This document shows, piece after piece, positions 34,613-42,496 of a DNA stretch of 64,000 nucleotides. Source of the DNA: JBBQWZ01 sp038210135 (lineage in GTDB: Bacteria > Acidobacteriota > Terriglobia > Bryobacterales > Bryobacteraceae); the NCBI GenBank assembly GCA_038210135.1, contig JBBQWZ010000022.1:1-64000 (forward strand), read 5' to 3'. The notes under the pieces were generated by a model. That model was not told where the DNA came from. It ran no database searches and saw nothing but the letters and a program-made list of their open reading frames with translations. The stretch's first letter is position 1; every line of letters begins with the position of its first letter. A program made the position numbers and the translations under genes.

Positions 34613-34897
34613 ACGCTCGACCTGCGAAGCGCCGAGCGCGCCGCACGGCTCCTCAAAGCAGCTCTCGTCCCGCGCCGCCCTCCCGGAAGGAAGCCCACCC
34701 TCCCGGTCCTCACCGCCGTCCGCATGCGCTCAGAAAACGCCACCTGGCCCGATACCTACCGCGCCGTCATCCAAGACTTCGACGATCTCCCACCCTACGA
34801 AAAATCCTACCAAGCCGAAAAACTCCGCCGCGCCGTTGCTTCGCTGATGAAGCGTCGGAGTGCCAAGCGCGCTTTTGAAGGAGGATGGTGTCGATAA
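34613..34897 (+). pseudogene. 3' fragment of a hypothetical gene cut by IS66
   Basis: An open frame entering from the IS66 end reads LDLRSAERAARLLKAALV, RRPPGRKPTLPV, ATWPDTYRAVIQDF and KLRRAVASLMKRRSAKRA to TAA at 34895-34897. The start lies inside or beyond the IS, so it is truncated. The GRKP-containing segment recalls the small protein at 6201-6482. It does not continue the RAYT found on the other side of the IS. Confidence 0.5.
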
Positions 34898-34919
34898 CCA
34901 AACATTGACGATTCGCCCT

Positions 34920-35363
34920 TTATTGCTTTTGCGTTGGATTGTTTTTCTGTGCGGGCTCTAGAATTGCGTTGATTGGTCGGGTGTAAATCACAAACCTATT
35001 AGGGGCCTCGAATGCGACCCAACTGAACGGATAGTCAATGGGTGCACCGATAACCTCAAATCTAAATCGAATCTCGACGGCCCGTCTGGCACACTTGGGC
35101 GAGAACTTCGACTCCTTGAGGTACGACGCGATTTCTACACGATGGCCTTCTTCGCCGCCGACAAACTCAACTCCGGCCACTTCGCCACTAGCGCCTAACC
35201 GGATCTTGGAGACGATCTCGCCGGAGGATCTCGCCGCCCGCGCGATTGGCCCAAAACGCGGTAGATGAAGGTCTACAACGCAACCGAGCCATTCGCTATC
35301 AGGATTCTGCCCGCCGAACGCTTTCCCCGCTACAAGCCACAGTAGGATGAAATACTTCGCCAA
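34920..35363 (-). CDS. Exported protein with TonB-C-terminal-like domain
   Basis: The 147-residue product has a short signal peptide (YFILLWLVAGKAFGG) and a domain with GEIVSKIRLGASGEVAGVEF and SYLKESKFSPKCARRAVEIR, like the periplasmic TonB C-terminal fold without its helper helix. The only start is TTG at 35363. It lies 48 bp downstream of the RHS gene on the same strand, in the place where an immunity gene would be expected. That role is speculative. Confidence 0.5.
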   Translation of the reverse strand: MAKYFILLWLVAGKAFGGQNPDSEWLGCVVDLHLPRFGPIARAARSSGEIVSKIRLGASGEVAGVEFVGGEEGHRVEIASYLKESKFSPKCARRAVEIRFRFEVIGAPIDYPFSWVAFEAPNRFVIYTRPINAILEPAQKNNPTQKQ

Positions 35364-35411
35364 CTCCGGCCTCCCTTCAATGGCCTTAATCTCAAAGTGA
35401 ATCCCCGAGTT

Positions 35412-37547
35412 TCAGTTGTTGCGGAAGGTTCCAATCGCGCTACCGCAGTTGGCAGCAATCCTGTCGTTATTTAGTCCCCCCGCCGCCGAGGAAGTTCCGT
35501 CTGGACCGATAAGTCCGAGCATGTGAGAAAACTCGTGCAACAGTGAAAATGCTCGGGCTCTGTCGGTCGCGGCATTGATACCCTTAACGACGGAGTTCGA
35601 TCCTTCGAACTGAGCATTGCCGCTTCCCTTAAAGAAAACGCTGTTTCGGTTGATCAAAACATCAAAGACAGGGACTCCGAATTGCTGAACGTGTGCCAGG
35701 CCAACGTATGCTCCCGTAAGAGTGCCACTCTCGTAGTAGTCTGCTACTCCGGTAGTTGCTCGCGCACTGTCAAAGAATTGAGAAACGAGGTTACGAGAAG
35801 AGGACAAAGGCGAGCTCATCAACCAAGCCAAGCATTTTCCGTCGTTCAAAACTGCATTCTTTAATCCTGCGATTGCAAGGTCAATGGTCCGAGAACCTGC
35901 CAGATTACTTAGTGTGATGTTCGTAGTGGTTACCCTGTAGCTCCTCAGGGCTTCGATTCCGTCCACGGAGTATTCATCCGAATAGCCACCGCCCGACGAC
36001 AAATCCCCGCTATTCTCAACCTGCATCCCATCGCTACCCCCGAGATCTCCTCCACTCCCGTTTCCAGAACCAGACGTCGAGGTGCCGGTGACACCGCCGC
36101 AATTGTAAGTTCCATCAGTTTTTGGCGTACAATCTTGCAGTCCGTTTGGGTCGATCCGGCCCACCGGATCTCCACGAGTGTATGCGTATCGATTCCAGCT
36201 TGCCGGATCGCTCGCGTCTCCACTGGCTCGATATGGATCGGGCGACATAAACCGCCCGGTCCCCGGACCGTGATAGCGCTGATCCGCGTAATCGAGCCCC
36301 GTCTCCGCATCCCGCGTGTAGGTCGCGAACTTCTCTTGGCCGTTGGCTGGATTTCCGGAGCCCTTTTCCTGGCCGTAGGGATAGTATTTGCCCAACGAAC
36401 CTAGTCTGTCGGAGCCGACGCTGGTTCCGTTCTTCTGGACGAGGCGGCCTCCGAGCCAGACGTTCGTCGCCACCTGTTGGAAGCTCGGGCTTTGGTCGCC
36501 GGTGACCTTGTACGTCCCGATCTTCTGGCCCGATACGGAGTAGAAGTACACCTCTTCGTTGGTCACCGACGGCGGAGTCACGCCGTCCGAGTAGTTTTGG
36601 ATAAGCCCTTTGTAGATCCGCTTGTTGCCTGACGCGTAACCATATGACATCGGCGTGTATCCGCCATTGCCGAGCAGAGTTAGGCGATTCTCAATGTCGT
36701 AGGGATCGCCGGTGTTAGCGACGAGCGTATTTCCGTTGGCGTCGTAGGTTTGGCTGGTGGCTCGATTCGTCGTCCAATCGGCCGGCGCGTGGTACGGCGG
36801 CACGGTGCTGCTCGGCGAGTTGCGGTCGGTGAGATTTCCCCAGCCGTCGTAGGTGTAGACTTCGTCCCAAGGAGTGCTTCCGGATGCCGTCGCGCTCGCC
36901 AGCCGCTGCAGCGAATCGTAGGTATAGACCACCTGCTCGCCCGTGCTGTTGTCAGTCTGAATGGAGTGAAGAATTGTGTCAATCACTCGTTGACACGGTT
37001 TCCGCCCCCGGTTTCCGCCCCCCCAGCCGTCGTAGGTGTAGCTCTGCCCCCACGCCGGACTCCCCGCCGCGGTCTGCGCGGACGCCAACCGTTGGAGCGA
37101 GTCGTACGTGTACACCACCTGCTCGCCCGAGACGTTATCCGTTTGCGAAGTGATCTTGCCGTTATTCTGCGTCGCGGAATAGGCGTACATCACGTCCATT
37201 CCGTTGCCCTGAATCCGGGTCAGTTGGAAGAGATTGTTGTAGGTGAACGTCTGGCCGTTGAGCGACTGGAGCTCGTTCGCGATTCCATAGGTTGCCGAGG
37301 CGATGGGGAAGGAGTTTTGGTCGGTCAAAGTGCTGGCCCGTCCCATGCTGTCGTAAGACATAGTGTACTGCGGTCCGCTGAGCGGATACGCGACGGAGGT
37401 CATGCGCCCCTCGTTGTCGTAGGTATGCGTCGCGTCGAGATCGAGCGAAGACGTGGTGCTCGCTCCATCCGCCATGGTTTTCTTGATGCGCAGGCGCTTC
37501 TTGACGACTCGGTCGCCCTGGTTGTGTAAGCAAACGACAATCGCCAT
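35412..37547 (-). CDS. Orphan RHS-repeat protein with metzincin-like C-terminal tip
   Basis: The 711-residue product carries YD/RHS repeats (YDNEGRMTSVAYP, YTYDSLQRLASA twice, YANGN-type strands). The RHS core end is ATYTRDAETGLDYADQRYHG ... GRFMSPDP ... YAYTRGDPVGRIDPNG, after which the variable tip begins near residue 470. The tip ends with LLHEFSHMLGLIGPDG, an HExxHxxGxxxxD pattern as in metzincin proteases, plus a late Cys. The N-terminal export part of full RHS proteins is missing. Two near-identical 40-residue units flank a short non-RHS insert coded by a palindromic repeat (36961-37008). The tip region looks poorer in GC than flanking genes. A toxin role is inference. Confidence 0.8.
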   Translation of the reverse strand: MAIVVCLHNQGDRVVKKRLRIKKTMADGASTTSSLDLDATHTYDNEGRMTSVAYPLSGPQYTMSYDSMGRASTLTDQNSFPIASATYGIANELQSLNGQTFTYNNLFQLTRIQGNGMDVMYAYSATQNNGKITSQTDNVSGEQVVYTYDSLQRLASAQTAAGSPAWGQSYTYDGWGGGNRGRKPCQRVIDTILHSIQTDNSTGEQVVYTYDSLQRLASATASGSTPWDEVYTYDGWGNLTDRNSPSSTVPPYHAPADWTTNRATSQTYDANGNTLVANTGDPYDIENRLTLLGNGGYTPMSYGYASGNKRIYKGLIQNYSDGVTPPSVTNEEVYFYSVSGQKIGTYKVTGDQSPSFQQVATNVWLGGRLVQKNGTSVGSDRLGSLGKYYPYGQEKGSGNPANGQEKFATYTRDAETGLDYADQRYHGPGTGRFMSPDPYRASGDASDPASWNRYAYTRGDPVGRIDPNGLQDCTPKTDGTYNCGGVTGTSTSGSGNGSGGDLGGSDGMQVENSGDLSSGGGYSDEYSVDGIEALRSYRVTTTNITLSNLAGSRTIDLAIAGLKNAVLNDGKCLAWLMSSPLSSSRNLVSQFFDSARATTGVADYYESGTLTGAYVGLAHVQQFGVPVFDVLINRNSVFFKGSGNAQFEGSNSVVKGINAATDRARAFSLLHEFSHMLGLIGPDGTSSAAGGLNNDRIAANCGSAIGTFRNN
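36961..37008 (+). repeat. Palindromic repeat copy 1, inside the RHS gene
   Basis: The copy contains arms GTGTCAA (36976-36982) and TTGACAC (36990-36996) around a 7-nt loop, with flanks TGGAGTGAAGAATT and GGTTTCCGCCC. The GGTTTCCGCCCCC tail is then repeated once. It adds about 20 in-frame non-RHS codons between two RHS repeat units. Confidence 0.8.
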
Positions 37548-37720
37548 TTTCTGGCAAACGCTACGTCGACTCCGTCCCCCTGGTTTGGAAGTGGCTGAAG
37601 TGTCAGTGGGTTAGCAGTCTCTCCTCGAAAGGATTTCGACGATTCTGTCTGTCCCCTTCGTTCCTCAAAAACGATCAGAGAGTGAGTTCAGGCTTCCTCC
37701 TCGTTTTCCTTTCTCCTTTG

Positions 37721-38266
37721 CTACGGCGCTGACCACGTCTTGCCGCTGCTGGTTCTCACCGAAATTCCCCCTGATCTGGAGGCCCCCTCCGATCGAACGC
37801 CGATACTTGCAAAATCGTGAATCAGACCGGGAGCGCGAAAGAGCAAACCCCAGTCGTCATCCGAGGACGACGGAACATCATGTAGGATGCTCCCCAAAAG
37901 GACCCGCCCCTCTAGAATTCCATCGCCCATTCCGAGCAGCGGCTTGCCTTCCTTGTCCAAAAAGAGAGTTATCCGAACCTTGCCATCTCTTCCAAATAGG
38001 TTCACAAACGGTGCCTCGTCCTCGGTTAGCCCGACAGAGACCGCTTCGCGCTGATTCGTACGAAAAAACTTCAGCGATGTGCGGCCCTGACTGTCCGATC
38101 CCCATTCTGCGACCGTCTTGCCCGAACTGCTTGAGAGTTCGAATCTTGATGCTCGAATAGTGTCGGAAGCGGCCGCACTTACTGACTGTATTCGCGTTGA
38201 AACGATGCCGCCCAAGAATCCGAAGATCGCTGCAAGCGGCAACCCCACCAGTCCCTTCATCGTCAT
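37721..38266 (-). CDS. Membrane-anchored hypothetical protein
   Basis: The 181-residue product has an N-terminal signal anchor (LVGLPLAAIFGFLGGIVST) and a beta-rich body of short repeats (KTVAEWGSDSQGRTSLKFF, PFVNLFGRDGKVRITLFLD, KPLLGMGDG). Similar short exported proteins with repeated 'G-x-x-x-I-x-L' strands occur in several phyla; the function is unknown. ATG 38266 has a weak GAAAGAAT upstream. It lies on the same strand as the RHS gene, about 170 bp upstream. Confidence 0.6.
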   Translation of the reverse strand: MTMKGLVGLPLAAIFGFLGGIVSTRIQSVSAAASDTIRASRFELSSSSGKTVAEWGSDSQGRTSLKFFRTNQREAVSVGLTEDEAPFVNLFGRDGKVRITLFLDKEGKPLLGMGDGILEGRVLLGSILHDVPSSSDDDWGLLFRAPGLIHDFASIGVRSEGASRSGGISVRTSSGKTWSAP

Positions 38267-38294
38267 ATTCTTTCTCCTGACAGTCGCAAACGTC

Positions 38295-38404
38295 TTAGGG
38301 TCTCTTACAGTCGTTTTGCAGCCACGAGCTAATATCTCCAGTTCCAGGGTTGGACTGGCTCAGGCCATACTTCTTGAACGCTCCGAAGACTTCTGGATCG
38401 TTCC
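38295..38404 (-). pseudogene. 3' gene fragment next to repeat copy 2
   Basis: A minus-strand frame reads HWNDPEVFGAFKKYGLSQ and GDISSWLQNDCKRP to a stop. It looks protein-like but is severed at its 5' side by the palindromic repeat copy at 38405-38452. I do not recognise the family; a toxin-tip remnant is possible given the RHS neighbourhood. Confidence 0.35.
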
Positions 38405-38452
38405 AATGGAGTGAAGAATTGTGCCAATCACTCGTTGACACGGTTTCCGCCC
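38405..38452 (+). repeat. Palindromic repeat copy 2
   Basis: The same element as copy 1: TGGAGTGAAGAATT, arms GTGCCAA/TTGACAC (one mismatch), tail CGGTTTCCGCCCC. It lies at the broken 5' edge of the fragment at 38295-38404. Confidence 0.8.
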
Positions 38453-38674
38453 CTCCCGGCGCTTCCGCCAATTCGGAGCGGAACCAAATCTCTTCCTGCC
38501 GCTCCCGCCTTTTCCTCGTCCCCATCGCCATGAGCCATTTTATGCCGAAACATTCTTCAAGGAAAGTGATTTTAGACACGGGCTGCTAAACGACTTGCCT
38601 CTGCTGTCTCTTCGACCGAAGTGGGTGGGCTCCATCCTCCCATCTGTGCTCCGTTCCCAAGGCAATCGAAACAT

Positions 38675-38712
38675 AAGAATTGCGTCCAAGTTACTTTGGC
38701 ACAGTTCCGCCC
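38675..38712 (+). repeat. Palindromic repeat copy 3, diverged
   Basis: AAGAATTG then CGTCCAA, a 6-nt spacer, TTGGCAC and AGTTCCGCCC align with the other copies in the same orientation with several substitutions and single-base gaps. It lies in non-coding sequence just downstream of the gene at 38772-39155. Confidence 0.55.
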
Positions 38713-38771
38713 AAAACTCCGCCGCGCCTGCGCGGCCTTGGTGAAACGTCGCGCCGAGGCGGGATCGCGCA

Positions 38772-39155
38772 TCATTGGGACGGGGGTACCCAATCTGATC
38801 TGAGAACCCCTTCATCGTCGAGGGGATACTCAAATTCTGACCTGAGAACCCGCAGACCATCGTCGCTGATCAAGAAGTACGAAGACACATCCAACTCGTC
38901 CTCCTTGGGCATTTCATAAACCTGCGTCACTGGAGAAGACGGGGAAAGACGGTAGGCGCCGGCGAGCTCTTTATCAAACAGATCATTCAGTGCTTCATAA
39001 ACATCGTGACGGGAAACAGGCACTCCAATCTGCGCACAGACTTTTCGCAGGTTGACGAGGATGTGATCGATTTCCTCGTAGTCATCCCCAATTTCCCTCA
39101 AGACCATCCGTTGAATCAGTTCTTGCCTAGTTGAAACGTTCTTCATAGAACTCAT
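38772..39155 (-). CDS. Hypothetical protein in the RHS/repeat region
   Basis: The 127-residue soluble protein (MSSMKNVSTRQELIQRM...) has a helical N-terminus, a winged-helix-like stretch (VPVSRHDVYEALNDLFDKEL) and a beta-rich end (VSSYFLISDDGLRVLRSEF). There is no signal peptide. No known domain is recognised; the size and location between repeat copies would suit an immunity-type protein, but this is not shown. Confidence 0.55.
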   Translation of the reverse strand: MSSMKNVSTRQELIQRMVLREIGDDYEEIDHILVNLRKVCAQIGVPVSRHDVYEALNDLFDKELAGAYRLSPSSPVTQVYEMPKEDELDVSSYFLISDDGLRVLRSEFEYPLDDEGVLRSDWVPPSQ

Positions 39156-39226
39156 CACGGCTTCCCGTATTTTGGCCCACCTGGTCGTATGTGTTCATCG
39201 ACGACCTTACCCGTCTTCGTGATCAA

Positions 39227-39275
39227 AGTGGAGTGGAACAATTGTGTCAATCACTCGTTGACACGGTTTCCGCCC
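39227..39275 (+). repeat. Palindromic repeat copy 4
   Basis: Arms GTGTCAA (39244-39250) and TTGACAC (39258-39264) with the identical 7-nt loop TCACTCG and tail GGTTTCCGCCC, preceded by GTGGAGTGGAACAATT. It lies between two minus-strand hypothetical genes. Confidence 0.8.
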
Positions 39276-39378
39276 TCACGTGCTCGACAAACAGGGAAGC
39301 CGGATGGCGCTGTACTCGGCTTCGAAACGGTCCGCTCCCTAACGGTCGCGGTTCGGTGCTGACCTTGCAAATCTCTCG

Positions 39379-39939
39379 CTACCGAATCGTCAACGCGCGA
39401 TTGTACAGCCACTCTGACAATCGATTCATATTCAACCTGCCGACGAAGATTGCAATTCTGCTCTGAACCTCAGCGCTGTCAATAGCGAAGATGCAAAAGA
39501 ACATGCCAGCAATCCCAAAAGCCAACCCATATAGCAGCATGGTTTCGAGATCTGAGTACCTTATCCAACCCACGAGCGGACCAACTATTAGGAATCCCCA
39601 CCAAACCCGAACCCCGTAGTCATTAGGGCGGGCTTCGATTTTTGCTTTCATCACTAGCGTGAGATCTCTCAACTCGTCTCGCTCTGCCTCGAGACGGTCA
39701 ATTTTTGCCACGGAATCCCCGTATTGCTCACGGCATGCTTCCGTCATTCCAGCGTATAGAGCCCCCCAGATGGACTGCTCCATTGTCGATTCAACGGACG
39801 AGAGGTCGGCGCGAGCTTTAGCATAGGCTCGAAGCTCCATCGACTCCTTGAACGAGAGGGAATCGTTACCATATCCCCTTTCGGCAAATTCAGCTAAGAT
39901 TCGTTCCTGAGTTGCATCGAAATCGGCAAGGTCAGACAT
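39379..39939 (-). CDS. Membrane protein with coiled coil, unknown function
   Basis: The 186-residue protein has a long helical N-terminal half with coiled-coil character (SVAKIDRLEAERDELRDLTL) and two membrane helices near residues 112-150 (WWGFLIVGPLVGWIRY, MLLYGLAFGIAGMFFCIFAI). There is no signal peptide. It starts 14 bp after a small zinc-ribbon gene on the same strand, so the two probably form an operon. The family is not recognised. Confidence 0.6.
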   Translation of the reverse strand: MSDLADFDATQERILAEFAERGYGNDSLSFKESMELRAYAKARADLSSVESTMEQSIWGALYAGMTEACREQYGDSVAKIDRLEAERDELRDLTLVMKAKIEARPNDYGVRVWWGFLIVGPLVGWIRYSDLETMLLYGLAFGIAGMFFCIFAIDSAEVQSRIAIFVGRLNMNRLSEWLYNRALTIR

Positions 39940-39953
39940 AGGTGTAGACGGGA

Positions 39954-40130
39954 CTAATTGATGTAGATTCCCATCGGCTGAAATGTACCGTCCGCTTCGC
40001 GTTGGCCTTCGAACGTTTTATTGCAAGCAAAGCAATCCCACGTCTCCCAGGAGATTGGGATGTGTCTTTCTTCTAGGACCACCTTCCCTGTCCGTGACGA
40101 ACCGCAGCGCGGGCACGAGGGATTCTCCAT
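39954..40130 (-). CDS. Small zinc-ribbon protein
   Basis: The 58-residue frame MENPSCPRCGSSRTG ... ETWDCFACNKTFEG has two CxxC knuckles 24 residues apart, a classic zinc ribbon. ATG 40130 to TAG 39954. It ends 14 bp before the start of the coiled-coil membrane protein, suggesting an operon. Such tiny ribbons may bind RNA or DNA or act as structural adaptors; there is no direct clue here. Confidence 0.65.
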   Translation of the reverse strand: MENPSCPRCGSSRTGKVVLEERHIPISWETWDCFACNKTFEGQREADGTFQPMGIYIN

Positions 40131-40216
40131 GCCAAGAGCGTATCAGATCGCACGCCTGCTCAGATGCTTGCGTCAACCTCGCAATTCCGCCATCCGATAG
40201 CATATCTGCAAGGTAA

Positions 40217-40918
40217 CTACTTCGTCCCCAACTGCGCTGCCAGAAACGCGTATACGTCCGCTTCCTGCGCGACCTTCTCGCCTAGCGCCGTGCCCATCCC
40301 ATGCCCGCTTCCCGAACTCGTGCGCAGCAGAATCGGATTCGTGCCCTTTTGCGCCGCCTGCAACCGCGCCGCCATCTTTCGCGAATTCGCCGGATCCACG
40401 CGCCCGTCGTTGTCGCCCGTCAGAAACAGCACCGCCGGATACTCCTTGCCATCCACCACGTGATGATACGGCGAGTACGCAAATAGCGCCTTGAACTGGT
40501 CTTTCTCTTTCACCGTGCCAAACTCCGTCACGTTGAACGCGCCGTTCGGAAACAGCTCCACGCGCAGCATGTCGTAAATGCCCACATGCGCCACCACCGC
40601 CCGAAACAAATCCGGCCGCTGCGTCAACGCAGCGCCCATCAGCAATCCGCCATTCGAACCGCCCTCAATCGCCAGCTTCTCCGGGCTCGTGTACCGCGCC
40701 TTGATCAGGTACTCCGCGCAGGCGATGAAGTCGTCGAACACATTCTGCTTTTTCGTCAGCTTCCCCGCCTCATGCCACGGCTCGCCGAACTCTCCGCCGC
40801 CCCGCAGATTCGCCAAGACGTACACGCCGCCGTGATCGAACCACCAACGCCGCGCCGCGCTATACGCCGGAGCCATACTGATCGCATATCCGCCGTATCC
40901 CGTCAGAAATGGGGCGGA
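40217..40918 (-). pseudogene. Prolyl oligopeptidase (S9), catalytic-domain fragment
   Basis: The sequence FLTGYGGYAISMAPAYS, then FDHGGVYVLANLRGGGEFG, EGGSNGGLLMGAAL (catalytic Ser), LTGDNDGRVDPANSRKM (catalytic Asp) and SGSGHGMGTA (catalytic His) is the complete hydrolase half of an S9A peptidase. The N-terminal seven-bladed propeller, about 450 residues, is missing. The in-frame sequence begins abruptly at about 40912, where the tail of the palindromic repeat abuts it, so the 5' part was lost by rearrangement. Confidence 0.82.
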
Positions 40919-40945
40919 AACGGTGTACAGGTAACGTGACGTTAC
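40911..40945 (-). repeat. Repeat-element tail plus 15-bp palindrome at the truncation point
   Basis: On the minus strand ACACCGTTTCCGCCCC (ending 40911) closely matches the tail of the four other repeat copies (ACACGGTTTCCGCCC). It is preceded by a different perfect palindrome, GTAACGTGACGTTAC (40931-40945). The element is in opposite orientation to the other copies and marks the exact edge of the S9 peptidase fragment. Confidence 0.55.
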
Positions 40946-41066
40946 ATGACGACGAATTACGGGGCGAACTTTGCTGATTTCCCTTCATTACTTTAGCATC
41001 GGGGACGCCTTGCCCCATTCGCGGCTGCTGGGCTTGCGCGATAGGTCTCAAATAATCTGGCGTTGG

Positions 41067-42407
41067 TTATTGCGGTTGCTTGTAGACGATTCCTTCTTTC
41101 ATTACGAAGCGGACTTTCTTTAGGGTTTGGAAATTGACTAGCGGATCGTCGGAGGTCGCGATGAGGTCGGCGGCTAGACCGGGCTTGAGCGTGCCGCGTT
41201 GGGCTTCTACTCCTAAAAGGCGGGCTGCTTTTGAGGTCGCCATCTGGAGAATGTAGTCCTTCGGGAGGCCGGCGTCGACGTAGGCGTCGATGATGCCGAG
41301 GGAGACTTCGCCTCGCGTTTTGCCGGGGACGTCGAAGATGATGTCGGAGCCGAAGGCCTGCTCGACGCCGATTTTGTGGGCGCGGCGGATGCGGTCGAGG
41401 GAGCGCTCGTAGGTCTTCTTTGCGCTCGATTCATCGAGTCCGTACTCGGCGAGGAATTCGGGAGTGAAGTCGGTGCCGACGAGTACGACGTTGTTCTTCT
41501 TGGCGAGGGCTAGGACGGCGTCGGACATGTTGAAGCCGTGTTCGATCGAATCGACGCCGGCTTCGGCGGCGTTGTGCGCGCCTTGTTCGGTGACGCAATG
41601 CGCGGCGACTTTGAGGCCGGCGCGATGGGTTTCGGCGACGATGAAGCGGATGTCGTCGGCGGAATAAATGGCCTTCTGATCGTCGACGACGATCTTGATT
41701 AATTGCGCGCCGTAGAAGATATTTTCGCGAATGGCTTTCTTGAGTTCGTCGTGAGTGTCGGCGATGAAGTATTCGGGAGCCATGAGTCCGCGGCGCTCGG
41801 GATTGTGCGCGTAGCCGCGATCGGAGGGCGAATACTGGCCTCCAAACGGCGTGATGATGCGGCCGGCGGTGATCATGGTGGGTCCGGGAACCAGGCCTTC
41901 GGCGATGGCGCGGCGCAGATCGGTGTCGGCGTAATTGCCGTTGTTGCCGATGTCGCGGATCGTCGTGAAGCCGGTTTCGAGCATGGTCTTCGCGTTCATG
42001 ACGCCTTGTATGGCGCGGTAGGCGGTGGTGTTGCCGAGGTCGTAGGCGAGTCCGACGCCCTTGGCGGTTTGACGGGCCATTCCGCGGCGGCTGACGACGC
42101 CGTCGCACATGTGGGAGTGGCAATCGATGAGGCCGGGCAGGACGGTGTAGGCGGAGAGGTCGATGACGCGGGCTCCGGCGGGGATGGCGAGGTTCGCGCC
42201 GATTTCCTTGATCTTGCCGTTCTCGATGAGGATGGTTTGATTGGGAGCGGAGACGCCGCGATCGGGGTCGAGGAGCTTGCCGGCTTTGATGACGGTGAGG
42301 CCGCCCTTGGAGGACGGCGCGGTGGATTGGACGAATTGGGCGGTGAGCGCTCCGACCGCGAGGATGACCCAGGAAAGAGCCGTGACGAGAATCCGCATGC
42401 GGGTCAT
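41067..42407 (-). CDS. Secreted imidazolonepropionase-like amidohydrolase
   Basis: The 446-residue product has a signal peptide (LVTALSWVILAVGALTAQ) and the amidohydrolase fold: metal ligands in LIDCHSHMCDG (HxH), KVAAHCVTEQG, GVDSIEHGF and FGSDIIFD, with an N- and C-terminal beta-sandwich ending LVNFQTLKKVRFVMKEG. The group includes prolidase- and imidazolonepropionase-like enzymes that hydrolyse peptides or cyclic amides in the periplasm. It is divergent from the serine hydrolase at 42497 with 89 bp between them. Confidence 0.87.
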   Translation of the reverse strand: MTRMRILVTALSWVILAVGALTAQFVQSTAPSSKGGLTVIKAGKLLDPDRGVSAPNQTILIENGKIKEIGANLAIPAGARVIDLSAYTVLPGLIDCHSHMCDGVVSRRGMARQTAKGVGLAYDLGNTTAYRAIQGVMNAKTMLETGFTTIRDIGNNGNYADTDLRRAIAEGLVPGPTMITAGRIITPFGGQYSPSDRGYAHNPERRGLMAPEYFIADTHDELKKAIRENIFYGAQLIKIVVDDQKAIYSADDIRFIVAETHRAGLKVAAHCVTEQGAHNAAEAGVDSIEHGFNMSDAVLALAKKNNVVLVGTDFTPEFLAEYGLDESSAKKTYERSLDRIRRAHKIGVEQAFGSDIIFDVPGKTRGEVSLGIIDAYVDAGLPKDYILQMATSKAARLLGVEAQRGTLKPGLAADLIATSDDPLVNFQTLKKVRFVMKEGIVYKQPQ

Positions 42408-42496
42408 GGTAGCGCGCCCGGAAACGGGAGCGCTATCTATTTGGCAAATCCGGCGGCCTCGAATGTTATCATTGGCCCCGAAATCGAGGAGACTTC

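Larger units (their letters stand above)
32247..34614 (-). mobile_element. Complete IS66-family insertion sequence
   Basis: The element is about 2.37 kb and bounded by GTAAGCGTCTAG (from 32247) and its complement CTAGACGCTTAC (ending 34614), with tnpA, tnpB and tnpC in order on the minus strand. The flanking octamers GGTGAACA and GCTCGACC differ, so the usual 8-bp target duplication is absent; a deletion or recombination after insertion is likely. All three genes look intact. Confidence 0.88.

Noticed and set aside
32239..34622. Target site duplication around the IS66 element
   Set aside because: The flanking octamers GGTGAACA and GCTCGACC differ, so no duplication can be claimed.
36961..39275. 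Integron attC sites as an explanation for the palindromic repeats
   Set aside because: The arms do not fit the RYYYAAC and GTTRRRY core sites, and no integrase is in the region.
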